Below are positions 46,367 through 55,459 of a stretch of DNA of 64,000 nucleotides, in pieces (the first letter of the stretch is position 1; each line of letters begins with the position of its first letter). Below the pieces are notes generated by a model. The model was given only the letters and a program-made list of their open reading frames with translations, did no database searches and was not told where the DNA came from. A program made the position numbers and the translations under genes. Origin of the DNA: Sphingobacterium faecium (lineage in GTDB: Bacteria; Bacteroidota; Bacteroidia; Sphingobacteriales; Sphingobacteriaceae); NCBI RefSeq assembly GCF_003054045.1, contig NZ_QBKH01000009.1:55222-119221 (forward strand), written 5' to 3'.

Positions 46367-49300
46367 TTAAAATTTAAGACTTACGTTAAATCCATAAATG
46401 CGCGTTGCAGGATTGATGTATAATTCACCAAACTGCCCGTCTAACCCCATACCACCAGTTGAACCTTCTGGATCAATAAACTTATTACTTTTCGGTGTCC
46501 ACACAAATGGATTGTTGACAAATGCAGTAAGAGCAATATCACTTAGTTTTACTGAATTCACCCAAGTTTTTGGAAAGTTATAAGTCAAAGAAAGGTTACG
46601 GATCTTTCTGAATGACCTATCTAAAAGATAGTATTGTCCTCCATCGACACCACCTGTCTTATTCCAATAATTCTGAAGTCCACTCGTAGACATTTTTATT
46701 GGATTATTATTTTCTGAAAATGTTCCGCTTCCATTATCAACTACCGAATTAGGGATAATAAATGGGTTCCTATCATTGTACATGGTTTCAATTCCGTTCC
46801 CCGTAAATTGCATTAAATTCTTTGTCCGCGAAAACATATATCCTCCTTCACGTATATCCAATGCCGCACTCAAAGTAAATCCATAAGCACTAAAAGATGT
46901 GGTAGCACCCCCAACCCATTTAGGTTGAATATTTTTACCCGTACTTTGAACATCTGGTGTTAAAATTGGTAAACCATCTTCACCTACAATTAATTTGCCG
47001 TAATGCTCGCTATTTTTATCATCAACATGTTGTGCAAGATAAGTGTAGAAGGTTCCTAGAGGTTTCCCTTCTTCCGCATACATGTATACAGCATCATTTC
47101 CTGCTGAAAAACTATTTACCTGGAACTTACCACCAAGTTCTTCTGGCAAGGAAACCACTTTATTTTTGTTAACTGTCAAATTCAAATCTAAATCCCAACG
47201 GAATTTATCAGTTTTTACAGGAGTTGTACTTAATAATAACTCTATACCCCTATTGCGTACATTACCCACATTGGTAACAATTGTTGCAAAACCTGTAGCT
47301 GGATCGGTCGACAATGGGAAAATTTGATCAGTACGGGTACGACTGTAATAGACAGCATCTAATCCAATACGACTATTTAAGAATTTCAAGTTAACTCCAG
47401 CTTCAAATTCCTGATTCATTTCCGGTTTTAGCGTATTACTTCCATTTTGAGTGCTTAACAAGAATGAATTTTTATTATTGAAAGGGAAGGCCGCAATACT
47501 ACCCGCATAATAACCAGCAGCTGCAGCTTGTATATATCTTGCAGAAGTTTGATAAACACCAGCATCATTACCTGTTTTACCATAAGCTAAACGGGCTTTA
47601 CCAAAATTTAAAATACTATTCTTAGGCAAATTATTTGTGAATATCCAGCTTAAAGTAGCTCCAGGATAGAAATAATGATTTTTTTCTACAGGCAATGTAG
47701 AAGACCAATCATTACGAGCTGTTAGATTCAAAAATACAGTTTCATTATATCCGAACGTCATATCACCGAAAAGTCCGATTAATCTACGTTTCGATTGTGA
47801 TTCACCTAAAACTGATCTTGTTGCACCATTACTTAATTGCCAAAAACCTTCATATAATGCTAGGCTTTCAGTAGTACCATTCATACTTGTTGCATATCTT
47901 TCATTTAAATTCATCCCTAAAATTCCAGTGAAAGAAAATTTATCAAAACTTTTATCATATGTTGCCAAGAAATCATGGTTCAATTCATAGTTACGTCCAT
48001 AAGATACCGCCACAGAGCCAGACTGGTTCATATTTGAAGGCGCATAACCATAATCGTTATCAATCAATTTATCATCAAGATTAATTTCAGGTGTTCCAAC
48101 TTTACGATCATAATCAATATGATCAAATCCAAAACGGTACGTTAAATTTAATTCTTTAATGGGTTTGATATCCAACTGCAGTTTACCGTTAAATTGCTTA
48201 GAATTTAACCTATTATAATTATTTGCAAGAGCCCAATAAGGATTTGTAACGCCATAAGGTGTAAAATATGCCTCAGGTGTATTGAAAGGATTTGTTAAAT
48301 CTTTTTTATCAATTACCGAAATGTCTCTCGGTAATTCCAGTAAACCATCAATGATCGAAGTTCCTTGATAATTCCCCGCTACATCAGTCTTACTTGTATT
48401 AAAATTTAAATTTGAAGATACTTTCAGCCAATCTGCAGCCTGATAAGAAGTACGATAAGCAATTGTATTTCTTTTGTAAGAGTCAGCATCTGTAGGCATA
48501 ATACCATCGTCTTTTACATTAGAATAGGACAAATAGTAATTCATCTTTCTGTCCTCAGATACACCATTAAAAGAAACACTGTTATTGAAGGATTTACCGA
48601 TATCAAAAAAATCTTTTGCATTATTTTCTTGAGCAGAATATGGGTGAAAAAGTTGCTGATTATTCCATATAGGGCCAAATACTTGTTGACTTCCATCTAA
48701 GCGAGGTCCCCACGACCCATTTTCAATATAAGTTTGTTGACCATTCCAGCCTTGACCAAACTCATTTTGCATCAAAGGAAAAACTGAAACTTGGCGCAAT
48801 TGAATACCACCATTATAGGCAATAGAGAAATTCCTACCATTTCCAGCTTTACCAGTTTTAGTTGTAATAACTATTACACCATTTGCTGCGCGGCTACCGT
48901 ATAGAGCTGTAGCGGCGGCGCCTTTAAGCACGGTCATTGATTCAATATCATCAGAAGATACAGCAGAAATACCACCACCTTGTATCGTATTACCTTGGGT
49001 GTTGAAAGTAGTAGATTGTAAAGGGACTCCATCAACTACGTATAAAGGTTCATTGCTACCGGTCATTGAACCGTAACCACGAATAGTGATAGACGATGCT
49101 GAGCCAGGAGCTGGTCCAGTAGAATTGACCGTTACTCCGGCCACCTTACCTGCTAATGAGCTCAACACATTTGTATTTCTTGCAGCAGCTAATTCATCAC
49201 CCCCGATTTTAGTTGCAGAATAACCAAGTGTTTTTTCGGAACGTGTAATCCCCATCGCAGTAACAATTACCTCTTCTAACTCATTATCAGAATTATCCAA

Positions 49301-49582
49301 AGTAACATTAAAAGCAGATTGCCCTTCCTTAACGATTAAGGTTTTGTCAGAATAACCAATAGAACGGAAAACGATAACTTTTCCTGTCGGTACAGAAAAC
49401 GAATAATTTCCATTCGCATCTGTTTGGGTAGCTAGGTTAGATCCCTGAACAGCAATCGTTACGCCAGCCAATGGTTTACCATCAGCACCAGTTACACGAC
49501 CACTTACCTTTTTATCCTGTGCAAATGCAACAGAGGTCAGAATCATACTACCCACAAAAAAGCTGAGTAATGTTTGTTTCAT
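46367..49582 (-). CDS. SusC/RagA-family TonB-dependent transporter
   Basis: A 1071-aa transporter. The signal peptide ends VAFAQ (22). It has a carboxypeptidase-regulatory-like domain (25-95), the EEVIVTAMGITRSEKTLGYS region, plug motifs GSMTGSNEPLYVVDGVPL and VLKGAAATALYGSRAANG, and a barrel ending FNVSLKF. It is the first gene of a four-gene operon (SusC, SusD-like_2, DUF5012-like, Lipid_bd). Gene content is that of peptide-importing loci described in Bacteroides, so an oligopeptide substrate is a fair guess. Confidence 0.95.
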   Translation of the reverse strand: MKQTLLSFFVGSMILTSVAFAQDKKVSGRVTGADGKPLAGVTIAVQGSNLATQTDANGNYSFSVPTGKVIVFRSIGYSDKTLIVKEGQSAFNVTLDNSDNELEEVIVTAMGITRSEKTLGYSATKIGGDELAAARNTNVLSSLAGKVAGVTVNSTGPAPGSASSITIRGYGSMTGSNEPLYVVDGVPLQSTTFNTQGNTIQGGGISAVSSDDIESMTVLKGAAATALYGSRAANGVIVITTKTGKAGNGRNFSIAYNGGIQLRQVSVFPLMQNEFGQGWNGQQTYIENGSWGPRLDGSQQVFGPIWNNQQLFHPYSAQENNAKDFFDIGKSFNNSVSFNGVSEDRKMNYYLSYSNVKDDGIMPTDADSYKRNTIAYRTSYQAADWLKVSSNLNFNTSKTDVAGNYQGTSIIDGLLELPRDISVIDKKDLTNPFNTPEAYFTPYGVTNPYWALANNYNRLNSKQFNGKLQLDIKPIKELNLTYRFGFDHIDYDRKVGTPEINLDDKLIDNDYGYAPSNMNQSGSVAVSYGRNYELNHDFLATYDKSFDKFSFTGILGMNLNERYATSMNGTTESLALYEGFWQLSNGATRSVLGESQSKRRLIGLFGDMTFGYNETVFLNLTARNDWSSTLPVEKNHYFYPGATLSWIFTNNLPKNSILNFGKARLAYGKTGNDAGVYQTSARYIQAAAAGYYAGSIAAFPFNNKNSFLLSTQNGSNTLKPEMNQEFEAGVNLKFLNSRIGLDAVYYSRTRTDQIFPLSTDPATGFATIVTNVGNVRNRGIELLLSTTPVKTDKFRWDLDLNLTVNKNKVVSLPEELGGKFQVNSFSAGNDAVYMYAEEGKPLGTFYTYLAQHVDDKNSEHYGKLIVGEDGLPILTPDVQSTGKNIQPKWVGGATTSFSAYGFTLSAALDIREGGYMFSRTKNLMQFTGNGIETMYNDRNPFIIPNSVVDNGSGTFSENNNPIKMSTSGLQNYWNKTGGVDGGQYYLLDRSFRKIRNLSLTYNFPKTWVNSVKLSDIALTAFVNNPFVWTPKSNKFIDPEGSTGGMGLDGQFGELYINPATRIYGFNVSLKF

Positions 49583-49606
49583 ATGTTTATGTTTATTTAA
49601 GTATTT

Positions 49607-49624
49607 AAAGTCTCTAAAGACTTT
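49607..49624 (-). promoter_or_regulatory. Conserved hairpin in the second SusC leader
   Basis: AAAGTCT and AGACTTT pair around CTAA, 25 nt upstream of the start codon. It is equivalent to the hairpin at 42473-42492; the stem is kept while the loop differs. Confidence 0.5.
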
Positions 49625-49746
49625 GGTTAAGTAAATTTCTTTTCATAAAATTTTAAAAACCGAATCTCTTCACAGTATTCTCAATCTTCAAAATTCATAC
49701 GCAATCAGAATTTGCACTCAATTTCTATCTTTATCAAGACGAAAAA

Positions 49747-49759
49747 ACGCAATCGATTG
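49747..49759. promoter_or_regulatory. CAATCGATTG palindrome in the second SusC leader
   Basis: ACGCAATCGATTG is identical over 13 bases to 42573-42585 and again lies between promoter and start codon (165 bp upstream of the ATG). Confidence 0.45.
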
Positions 49760-49912
49760 TTTATTTATTGTTTAACGTATTCTTATAAAAACTACATTAA
49801 AGCTCTATAAATGTTTCTTTGGTCAATTTGGTATCAGCTCTTTACTAAGAGAGATTTAACCTAACAAACTCTTTAATTTCAAAATAACCAGCTTGTTAAA
49901 AAATGTTAAAAG

Positions 49913-49942
49913 CAAAGTTAGAATAATACTTTAATTAACCAA
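49913..49942 (-). promoter_or_regulatory. Promoter of the second SusCD operon
   Basis: On the minus strand TTG (49940-49942), 19 nt, then TAACTTTG (49913-49920). The -7 box and the downstream TTTTAACATT are shared with the first SusCD promoter. Predicted leader about 325 nt. Confidence 0.65.
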
Positions 49943-50847
49943 CAATCCAAACAAAAGGTAAAATTAGACCTCATTAAAGTATAAAATGATAAGCTTATTA
50001 AATGTAATTAAAACGCTTTTTTAATAGGTTTTAATTAACAAAATCTATGATAAAGCTTTTAATCCATCAGTTTTGTTACTATTATAAATTGTAAAGCAGT
50101 ATTTATTTTTTTAGTTTTCTTTTTTAAAAGATCAGTTAGTACACTTTGTTAAAAAAATGTTAAAACAAATATATACCATTTTTTAAATTTGAAATAGCAA
50201 AATGATATGCAAGCATATAAAAATATTCAAAAATATTATAACTACTTGATATTCAGTAAATTATTTTTAACAACATATGTAACAAAAAACTTTACCTGTC
50301 AGTTAATCTTATAAAACTTATACTTGTCAATTATTGTCTAAACAATGATTAACGACATAATACAATGAAAACCTAGGTAAAAATTGGTATCCTACCTATA
50401 CACTGTTATATTTATTCAAAAGAGGCGCTACAGAAATCTTTCAGAAAAATAATCAATACTAGCTCACATCTTAGAATAGTCTATCTCAAAAGAAATAATT
50501 TTTTAATTCTAAAAAAATTCACAGCAACAAGAATTTTACAAAGCAAATAGTCCTTTTCTAAAATATGTATGTAGCTTTAAGTTTAAATAATAATAACACA
50601 CAAAAAAATAAACCATTTACGATCCGATTAATATTAAAACTACATAGATCATAGGAATTATGGTACTCCATTTGAACCAAGAAGAACGTTCTAAAGCCAA
50701 ACAATAACTACTATCTGTAATATCAAAATTAGAGTTAGATTCCAAATCCTTTCATCTTAGCGACGCCAGGCCAGATATAACTCCTTATTCCTTTTACTTG
50801 TTTTACAGCCAGTTCCGCAGACGCAAACTATATAATCAGCTATTCGA

Positions 50848-50985
50848 ATGAAAAACAAGCAAGTTGATGAAGTTATCATTAGACACCATCAGCTCTTAAA
50901 CAGTTGCGAGGACGTGTACCGTAAACACATTGATATTCAAGAACAACCTAAAGATATCAAATCAATCTTATACACAGCAAAATAA
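50848..50985 (+). other. Unrecognised 45-codon frame in decayed DNA
   Basis: An ATG-initiated frame (MKNKQVDEVIIRHHQLLNSC...) with plausible amino acid composition. It has no recognised family, no promoter box and no partner. It may be a fragment of an older gene. Confidence 0.2.
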
Positions 50986-51713
50986 ACCAAACACTTCCAC
51001 TCACCATTTACGTTCTCAAAGAAATGGGAATCTCCTAAACCTTCCTGCAGGAAATCCGATATGCTGTCAACGAACACTTTGATGATATAAAAGTCAATCT
51101 CTCCTGTTAACGTTATTGTTTGAAAATTGAGTATATTTTTACTACTAAAGTTTTTACGCTCACAAGACTATTTCATTAAATAAGTTCAACTCCCATGAAT
51201 ATCCTGTATCTCCCAAAAAAAATTGAAGATCATAAATAAATTAGTTGAAAGACACCCTGATTCAAACAGATAATTATAAAAAGAAGGGGTATACCCCCGT
51301 TACCCCTACATCATCCGATCAATCTCTCCTTAAAAACAAGACCTAGATCTCTGTAGAGCTGATTATAAAAATCCGCTTAAAAAATCTCATTTCCTACAGG
51401 CTACCCCTCCCCCCCACTTGAAGCATCATTCAAGTCCTATATCAGGTGTAGAATACCCTGTTTACTACCCCTAAGCAACACCATTATCCGATTTACCTTT
51501 GTTTTAAAGCGTATTTATAATCAGAAGCTGACACTTAAACAGTCCGCTACCTGAAAACGGGAAATAAAGCACAGTAAAACCTTGTTTTAGAAAAAATGAA
51601 TAGTAAAACACAAATAATTGGGCTCAAAAACCCAATTATTTGGATTTCCTTTTTATGAACTTTAGGTGAACATTTATAAATATCAAAAATTAACAATTTT
51701 AAAACTCATAATT

Positions 51714-52712
51714 ATGTTAAAATCACTACAACTCCAGCTCGATGCTACATTTGGCACTGCCGTTGAGGCTCATCATCTCACAATGAAATCACTTATTGTT
51801 ATGAAAAATGGAAATAACCAGCATTATGAACGGGCACAATCCGAAGCCATCCTACAAGAATTTGATGGTCTATTAGCATTTATCAATCTATTGGACGTCA
51901 AGTCTACAGATAAATGTATTATCCCCTTTAAGATCATAAAATCAGATATCCACTTAATCCACCTACTAAAATCAACTGGATCAATCCTGATTAAAGATCT
52001 GCAGGGAAATAAAACCTATACGATCAATCCCTTAAGAGGTCGCTACATTTACTTACCAGCAGGTCTGTATGAACTGCATATACCAAAAGGCCAGAGCCAT
52101 TTATCTAATCTCTATTTTCGTTGTAAAATCTTTCGTGATGGCAATGAACGACCTTTCCATTTTTTACATCCTCTCATTGAAGCCCATCGTAGTCAAATTA
52201 TATATTCCTGTGTCAGTATAGATTTTGAAGTCGGTACACGTACACGCGCACATATCAAACATTTAGTCAATAATCTAAAAAAAGGAAAACTAGAAAATGA
52301 AGAACATATTTTTACCGCTGTCAAAGAATTGATTAGGCTCTCCTCTGAAAAAATTTTTAATGAATATGAACGTGTTGATGGTCATGAAAAAACTGCACTT
52401 GCATTGCATGACAGTATCAGAACCTATTGTGAACTCGAAGGACATTCCTTTACTTTAACAAAACTTGCTGAAGACTTTGGCGCTAACTTTAGAAACTTGA
52501 ATAAGATACACTTCAAATATTTCAACAAAACAATGCAGCAATACAAGAACGAAGTGATTCTAAAACAAGCTACAGATTTAATTTTAGCTGGCAATCCCTC
52601 TTCAAATGTATCTGACACCTGCAATTTTAAACATCGTGAAACTTTCAATCATTTCTTTTACCGTCATACTGGTATGAGTCCCACAGAATATTTCAAAACA
52701 CAAGGTAAATAA
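51714..52712 (+). CDS. AraC-family transcriptional regulator
   Basis: A 332-aa regulator. The start was set at the ATG at 51714 rather than an in-frame GTG at 51666, since the added residues are AT-rich filler. The C-terminal 100 residues form two helix-turn-helix units (FTLTKLAEDFGANFRNLNKI and the family ending FNHFFYRHTGMSPTEYFK). The N-terminal 200 residues are an unrecognised sensing domain. It lies upstream of a MauE-like protein and a DUF6520 peptide and may control them or the divergent SusCD operon. Confidence 0.85.
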   Translation: MLKSLQLQLDATFGTAVEAHHLTMKSLIVMKNGNNQHYERAQSEAILQEFDGLLAFINLLDVKSTDKCIIPFKIIKSDIHLIHLLKSTGSILIKDLQGNKTYTINPLRGRYIYLPAGLYELHIPKGQSHLSNLYFRCKIFRDGNERPFHFLHPLIEAHRSQIIYSCVSIDFEVGTRTRAHIKHLVNNLKKGKLENEEHIFTAVKELIRLSSEKIFNEYERVDGHEKTALALHDSIRTYCELEGHSFTLTKLAEDFGANFRNLNKIHFKYFNKTMQQYKNEVILKQATDLILAGNPSSNVSDTCNFKHRETFNHFFYRHTGMSPTEYFKTQGK

Positions 52713-52745
52713 TTATTCACAGATACATTCCATAAAAAAATAAGA

Positions 52746-52771
52746 GAAGCAGTTTCACCAAAGACTGCTTC
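52746..52771 (+). terminator. Terminator of the AraC-family gene
   Basis: An 8-bp stem (GAAGCAGT and ACTGCTTC) with a 10-nt loop followed by CTTTCTTT. Confidence 0.65.
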
Positions 52772-52832
52772 CTTTCTTTATACCTTTCTACATCGCCCCC
52801 ATTCGGAAGCAACCACAGCAATACAAAAGGCT

Positions 52833-52865
52833 AAAATCGTCAGGTTCTAAGAACCAAAATCGTCA
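52833..52865. repeat. AAAATCGTCA direct repeats flanking a small hairpin
   Basis: Two exact 10-bp copies (52833-52842 and 52856-52865) enclose GGTTC-TAA-GAACC. It may be a protein-binding site upstream of the MauE-like gene; no function is known. Confidence 0.4.
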
Positions 52866-52891
52866 ACCCATCCTCAATCTAAGTCCCGACC

Positions 52892-52935
52892 TTAGCCTTA
52901 GCAATTTAAATAATTAGCCTTAGCAATTTAAATAA
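52892..52935. repeat. Two tandem 22-bp repeats upstream of the MauE-like gene
   Basis: Two exact adjacent copies (52892-52913 and 52914-52935) beginning TTAGCCTTAGCAA, ending 39 bp before the start of the MauE-like gene. Two helical turns per unit could align operator sites. Confidence 0.6.
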
Positions 52936-52974
52936 ATAGCAAAGCGAAGAAAATAAATAGTAAAACTATCAATC

Positions 52975-53550
52975 ATGAAAAAGAAGATAAGACATATCAC
53001 CAGCAATAGCATCCATATCTTTATGATCATATTTTGGCTATTTGCAGCTACAGATAAGCTATGGAACTTGGAAGCTTTTCACAGTGCGTTACTTAAACAG
53101 CCATTTCCATCTTTGTTGGCAGATACCCTATATTGGAGTCTTCCTATTGGAGAACTGATTATCGGATTATTATTTATTGGACAGTACCGTCGCTGGGCTT
53201 ACCTTCTTTCAGCAATTTTGTTACTCATCTTCAGCATCTATATCAGCCTTGGGGTGATGGGATTGTACTCAAAACTACCATGTGGATGTGCTTCTGTCTT
53301 TAATGAACTTTCGTGGCATTGGCATCTTATTGTGAATATTATTCTTTTCAGCCTATCTATATTGGGATGGTACTTGACTGGACCAACCAACCCCATAGAT
53401 AATAACCCTGATAAGTGCACAGTTCAACCAATCTCCTATAAGAAGTTTTTCGTTCTACTTATCATCTTCTTTCGTACTGAATTTTGTAGGTTAAGAAAAA
53501 TATTTCCGAAAAAATTCGCATTATTCCCGGGTAGGCCGGTACAAATTTAA
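52975..53550 (+). CDS. MauE/DoxX-like redox-associated membrane protein
   Basis: A 191-aa polytopic protein with four hydrophobic helices (about 12-30, 55-70, 75-98 and 120-140). A Cys pair lies in the loop LPCGCASVF (about residues 101-109), as in MauE-type proteins that pass reducing power or help disulfide formation in exported proteins. A basic tail of about 50 residues follows. The next gene encodes a Cys-containing DUF6520 peptide, a plausible client. Confidence 0.75.
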   Translation: MKKKIRHITSNSIHIFMIIFWLFAATDKLWNLEAFHSALLKQPFPSLLADTLYWSLPIGELIIGLLFIGQYRRWAYLLSAILLLIFSIYISLGVMGLYSKLPCGCASVFNELSWHWHLIVNIILFSLSILGWYLTGPTNPIDNNPDKCTVQPISYKKFFVLLIIFFRTEFCRLRKIFPKKFALFPGRPVQI

Positions 53551-53699
53551 ATTATGATACGTGATGGTACACCCCGTAAAAAGAGATCCCGAGGAACAGA
53601 CAGATCGGTTCACCTCGCTAAAGCATGTTACTGATCAATGACAATAAAATAAAGTTTTTTGGAGGACGTTTTTTGCTATTATAAAAACGGGAACACAAG

Positions 53700-54023
53700 A
53701 TGAATATCATTAATTTCATCAAAAAAAATGCAATGGCTATGGTAGCTGCAGTTGCAATAATCGGTTTTAGTTCTTTTAATTTGGTGGAAAACTACAATTC
53801 AGCTGGTCTGATGTGGTATCCAGTGGATGCTACTGGAAATATCTCCAGTACAGGTAATTCGTCCCCTACGAGTGGATGTAGCGACCAACAACTTCCGATT
53901 GTTTGTGAAATACAGTTAGAATCAAATCCAAACGGAACTCCACCTGCAAATCATATCGATGATACGCAGTTAGAGGGAGGATCAGTTCCTTTCTCTTCAG
54001 CCAAATTTCGTGAAGAAAACTAA
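53700..54023 (+). CDS. DUF6520-family small exported protein
   Basis: A 107-aa protein. An N-terminal hydrophobic segment (about 10-27, AMAMVAAVAIIGFSSFN) acts as signal or anchor. The mature part has exactly two cysteines in SGCSDQQLPIVCEIQL, likely forming one disulfide, and an acidic C-terminus. DUF6520 proteins are found with MauE-type and TonB-related genes in Sphingobacteriaceae; their role is unknown. A terminator follows. Confidence 0.65.
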   Translation: MNIINFIKKNAMAMVAAVAIIGFSSFNLVENYNSAGLMWYPVDATGNISSTGNSSPTSGCSDQQLPIVCEIQLESNPNGTPPANHIDDTQLEGGSVPFSSAKFREEN

Positions 54024-54043
54024 AATCTAACGAATATAATTAA

Positions 54044-54078
54044 ATACCTCCCGCTAATACATACTTTGCGGGAGGTAT
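54044..54078 (+). terminator. Terminator after the DUF6520 gene
   Basis: A perfect 11-bp stem (ATACCTCCCGC and GCGGGAGGTAT) with a 13-nt loop and a TCTTTTTATA tail. Confidence 0.85.
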
Positions 54079-54092
54079 CTTTTTATATATCA

Positions 54093-55442
54093 TCATTGTG
54101 CATAGCTACCTAGATCAACTACCACTTGCGGGAACGGCATAGCGTATCGTAAACTATTTGGTTCTAAAGAATATGTCTCTCCTTCTACGATCTTAGTAAC
54201 TGTTCGTTCTGTATTTTTATGAAGATTCAATCTTTTCAAATCAGTCCACGCAACTCCACGTAATAACAGTTCTTTACGTCGCTCCAATAAAATACGGCTC
54301 AATAATTCATCACTTGAAAGATCTGCTATAGGCTGAAAATCTTTATATCTATTAGACAGCAAAAAATTCAGATCTGATCTACTCTTATCAAGATCGCCAC
54401 TCCGCAAATAACATTCCGATCTAATTAAGTATAGTTCATCTGTTGCAAGACCTCCAAAATAACCATTCGGACCAGTATATGAACCTTTAAAATTAGTAAG
54501 ACCATTTTTCAATACAAAAAAACCTTTTTTGCGAAGATCATTATCGCTGTACTCTTTGAGTAATTCCGGACTAATATCAATACGTACTGCCGACATGACC
54601 TGCGCATAACTTATAGAAGTATAAAAAACAACCTCAACATTGCCATCTGGAAATGGATAGGCTTTAGTAAGATCCAAATTATTATAATTTAAAAGCTCAC
54701 CATCTAACTTTATAGCTTCATCACTATTATGCAAAGCACTTTTATAATCCGCCATTATTAAATTAACACGAGATAATAACATGAGTGCTGCTCTCCTATT
54801 AGGTTGGTACATATTAATAGATGTTTCATCAAGCAGCTGAATAGACTCCGACACATCATTTTTCATTTGTAAATAAGTCTGTCCAATAGTAGATCGAATT
54901 AATTTAACATCTAAATCAGTACCATCTCTTAGCGGCAATCCCGGTTTACCTATATTTTGTTCGCTATAAGGAAGGCAATAAATCTGTGCCAACTGGTAAT
55001 AAGCCCATGATCTAAAAAACAAAGCTCTACCTTTTACATTGTTATATTTTTTTTGATCGTCAATTTTATCAATTTTATTTAAAATTTCTAAAATCAAATT
55101 TGCATAGTAAATCTGTTGATAAAAATTCCCCCAGTTTTCCAAACCAATATTGTCAACAAACAATTCTTCTTTCCACAAATAAGCATTTGCCTGCCATGGA
55201 ACAAGACTTCGCCAATATGATGAAGGTACTATAAAATCTCCTGCAGCAATATCGCCAAGTGGGCTTGTTCTCCCTTCATTCATGATTGTTGTCCTATTCA
55301 AAATAGCTTCGGCATCTGACAAGGTACTTGGAATTACCAACCCTTTTGAAGAACGAATCTCCAACCATTCTTTTTTACATCCCTGAAGAATCACTGTAAA
55401 AAGAAAAGTTAAGAGAATGAATATTATCTTTTTATTTTTCAT
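54093..55442 (-). CDS. SusD/RagB-family lipoprotein
   Basis: A 449-aa surface lipoprotein. The signal peptide ends VILQGC (Cys22). The start KKEWLEIRSSKGLVIPSTLS, the helical GRALFFRSWAYYQLAQIYC segment and the C-terminal RKELLLRGVAWTDLKRLNL motif identify it. It belongs with the SusC gene 17 bp upstream and a thioredoxin-like gene before that. Confidence 0.92.
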   Translation of the reverse strand: MKNKKIIFILLTFLFTVILQGCKKEWLEIRSSKGLVIPSTLSDAEAILNRTTIMNEGRTSPLGDIAAGDFIVPSSYWRSLVPWQANAYLWKEELFVDNIGLENWGNFYQQIYYANLILEILNKIDKIDDQKKYNNVKGRALFFRSWAYYQLAQIYCLPYSEQNIGKPGLPLRDGTDLDVKLIRSTIGQTYLQMKNDVSESIQLLDETSINMYQPNRRAALMLLSRVNLIMADYKSALHNSDEAIKLDGELLNYNNLDLTKAYPFPDGNVEVVFYTSISYAQVMSAVRIDISPELLKEYSDNDLRKKGFFVLKNGLTNFKGSYTGPNGYFGGLATDELYLIRSECYLRSGDLDKSRSDLNFLLSNRYKDFQPIADLSSDELLSRILLERRKELLLRGVAWTDLKRLNLHKNTERTVTKIVEGETYSLEPNSLRYAMPFPQVVVDLGSYAQ

Positions 55443-55459
55443 TATAGCAGTTTTAAAGT

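Larger units (their letters stand above)
49583..51713. other. 2.1-kb gene-poor region upstream of the second SusCD operon
   Basis: The first 360 bp hold the SusC leader and promoter. The rest is AT-rich and stop-dense. Scattered coding-like fragments occur (a 45-codon frame at 50848-50985; a minus-strand stretch near 50930-51080) but none is recognisable. A GGGGTATACCCC palindrome is at 51286-51297 and a run of C residues near 51410. It looks like decayed accessory DNA. Confidence 0.5.

Noticed and set aside
51666..51713. GTG start for the AraC-family gene
   Set aside because: It adds 16 unconserved residues from AT-rich DNA; the ATG at 51714 is the more likely start.
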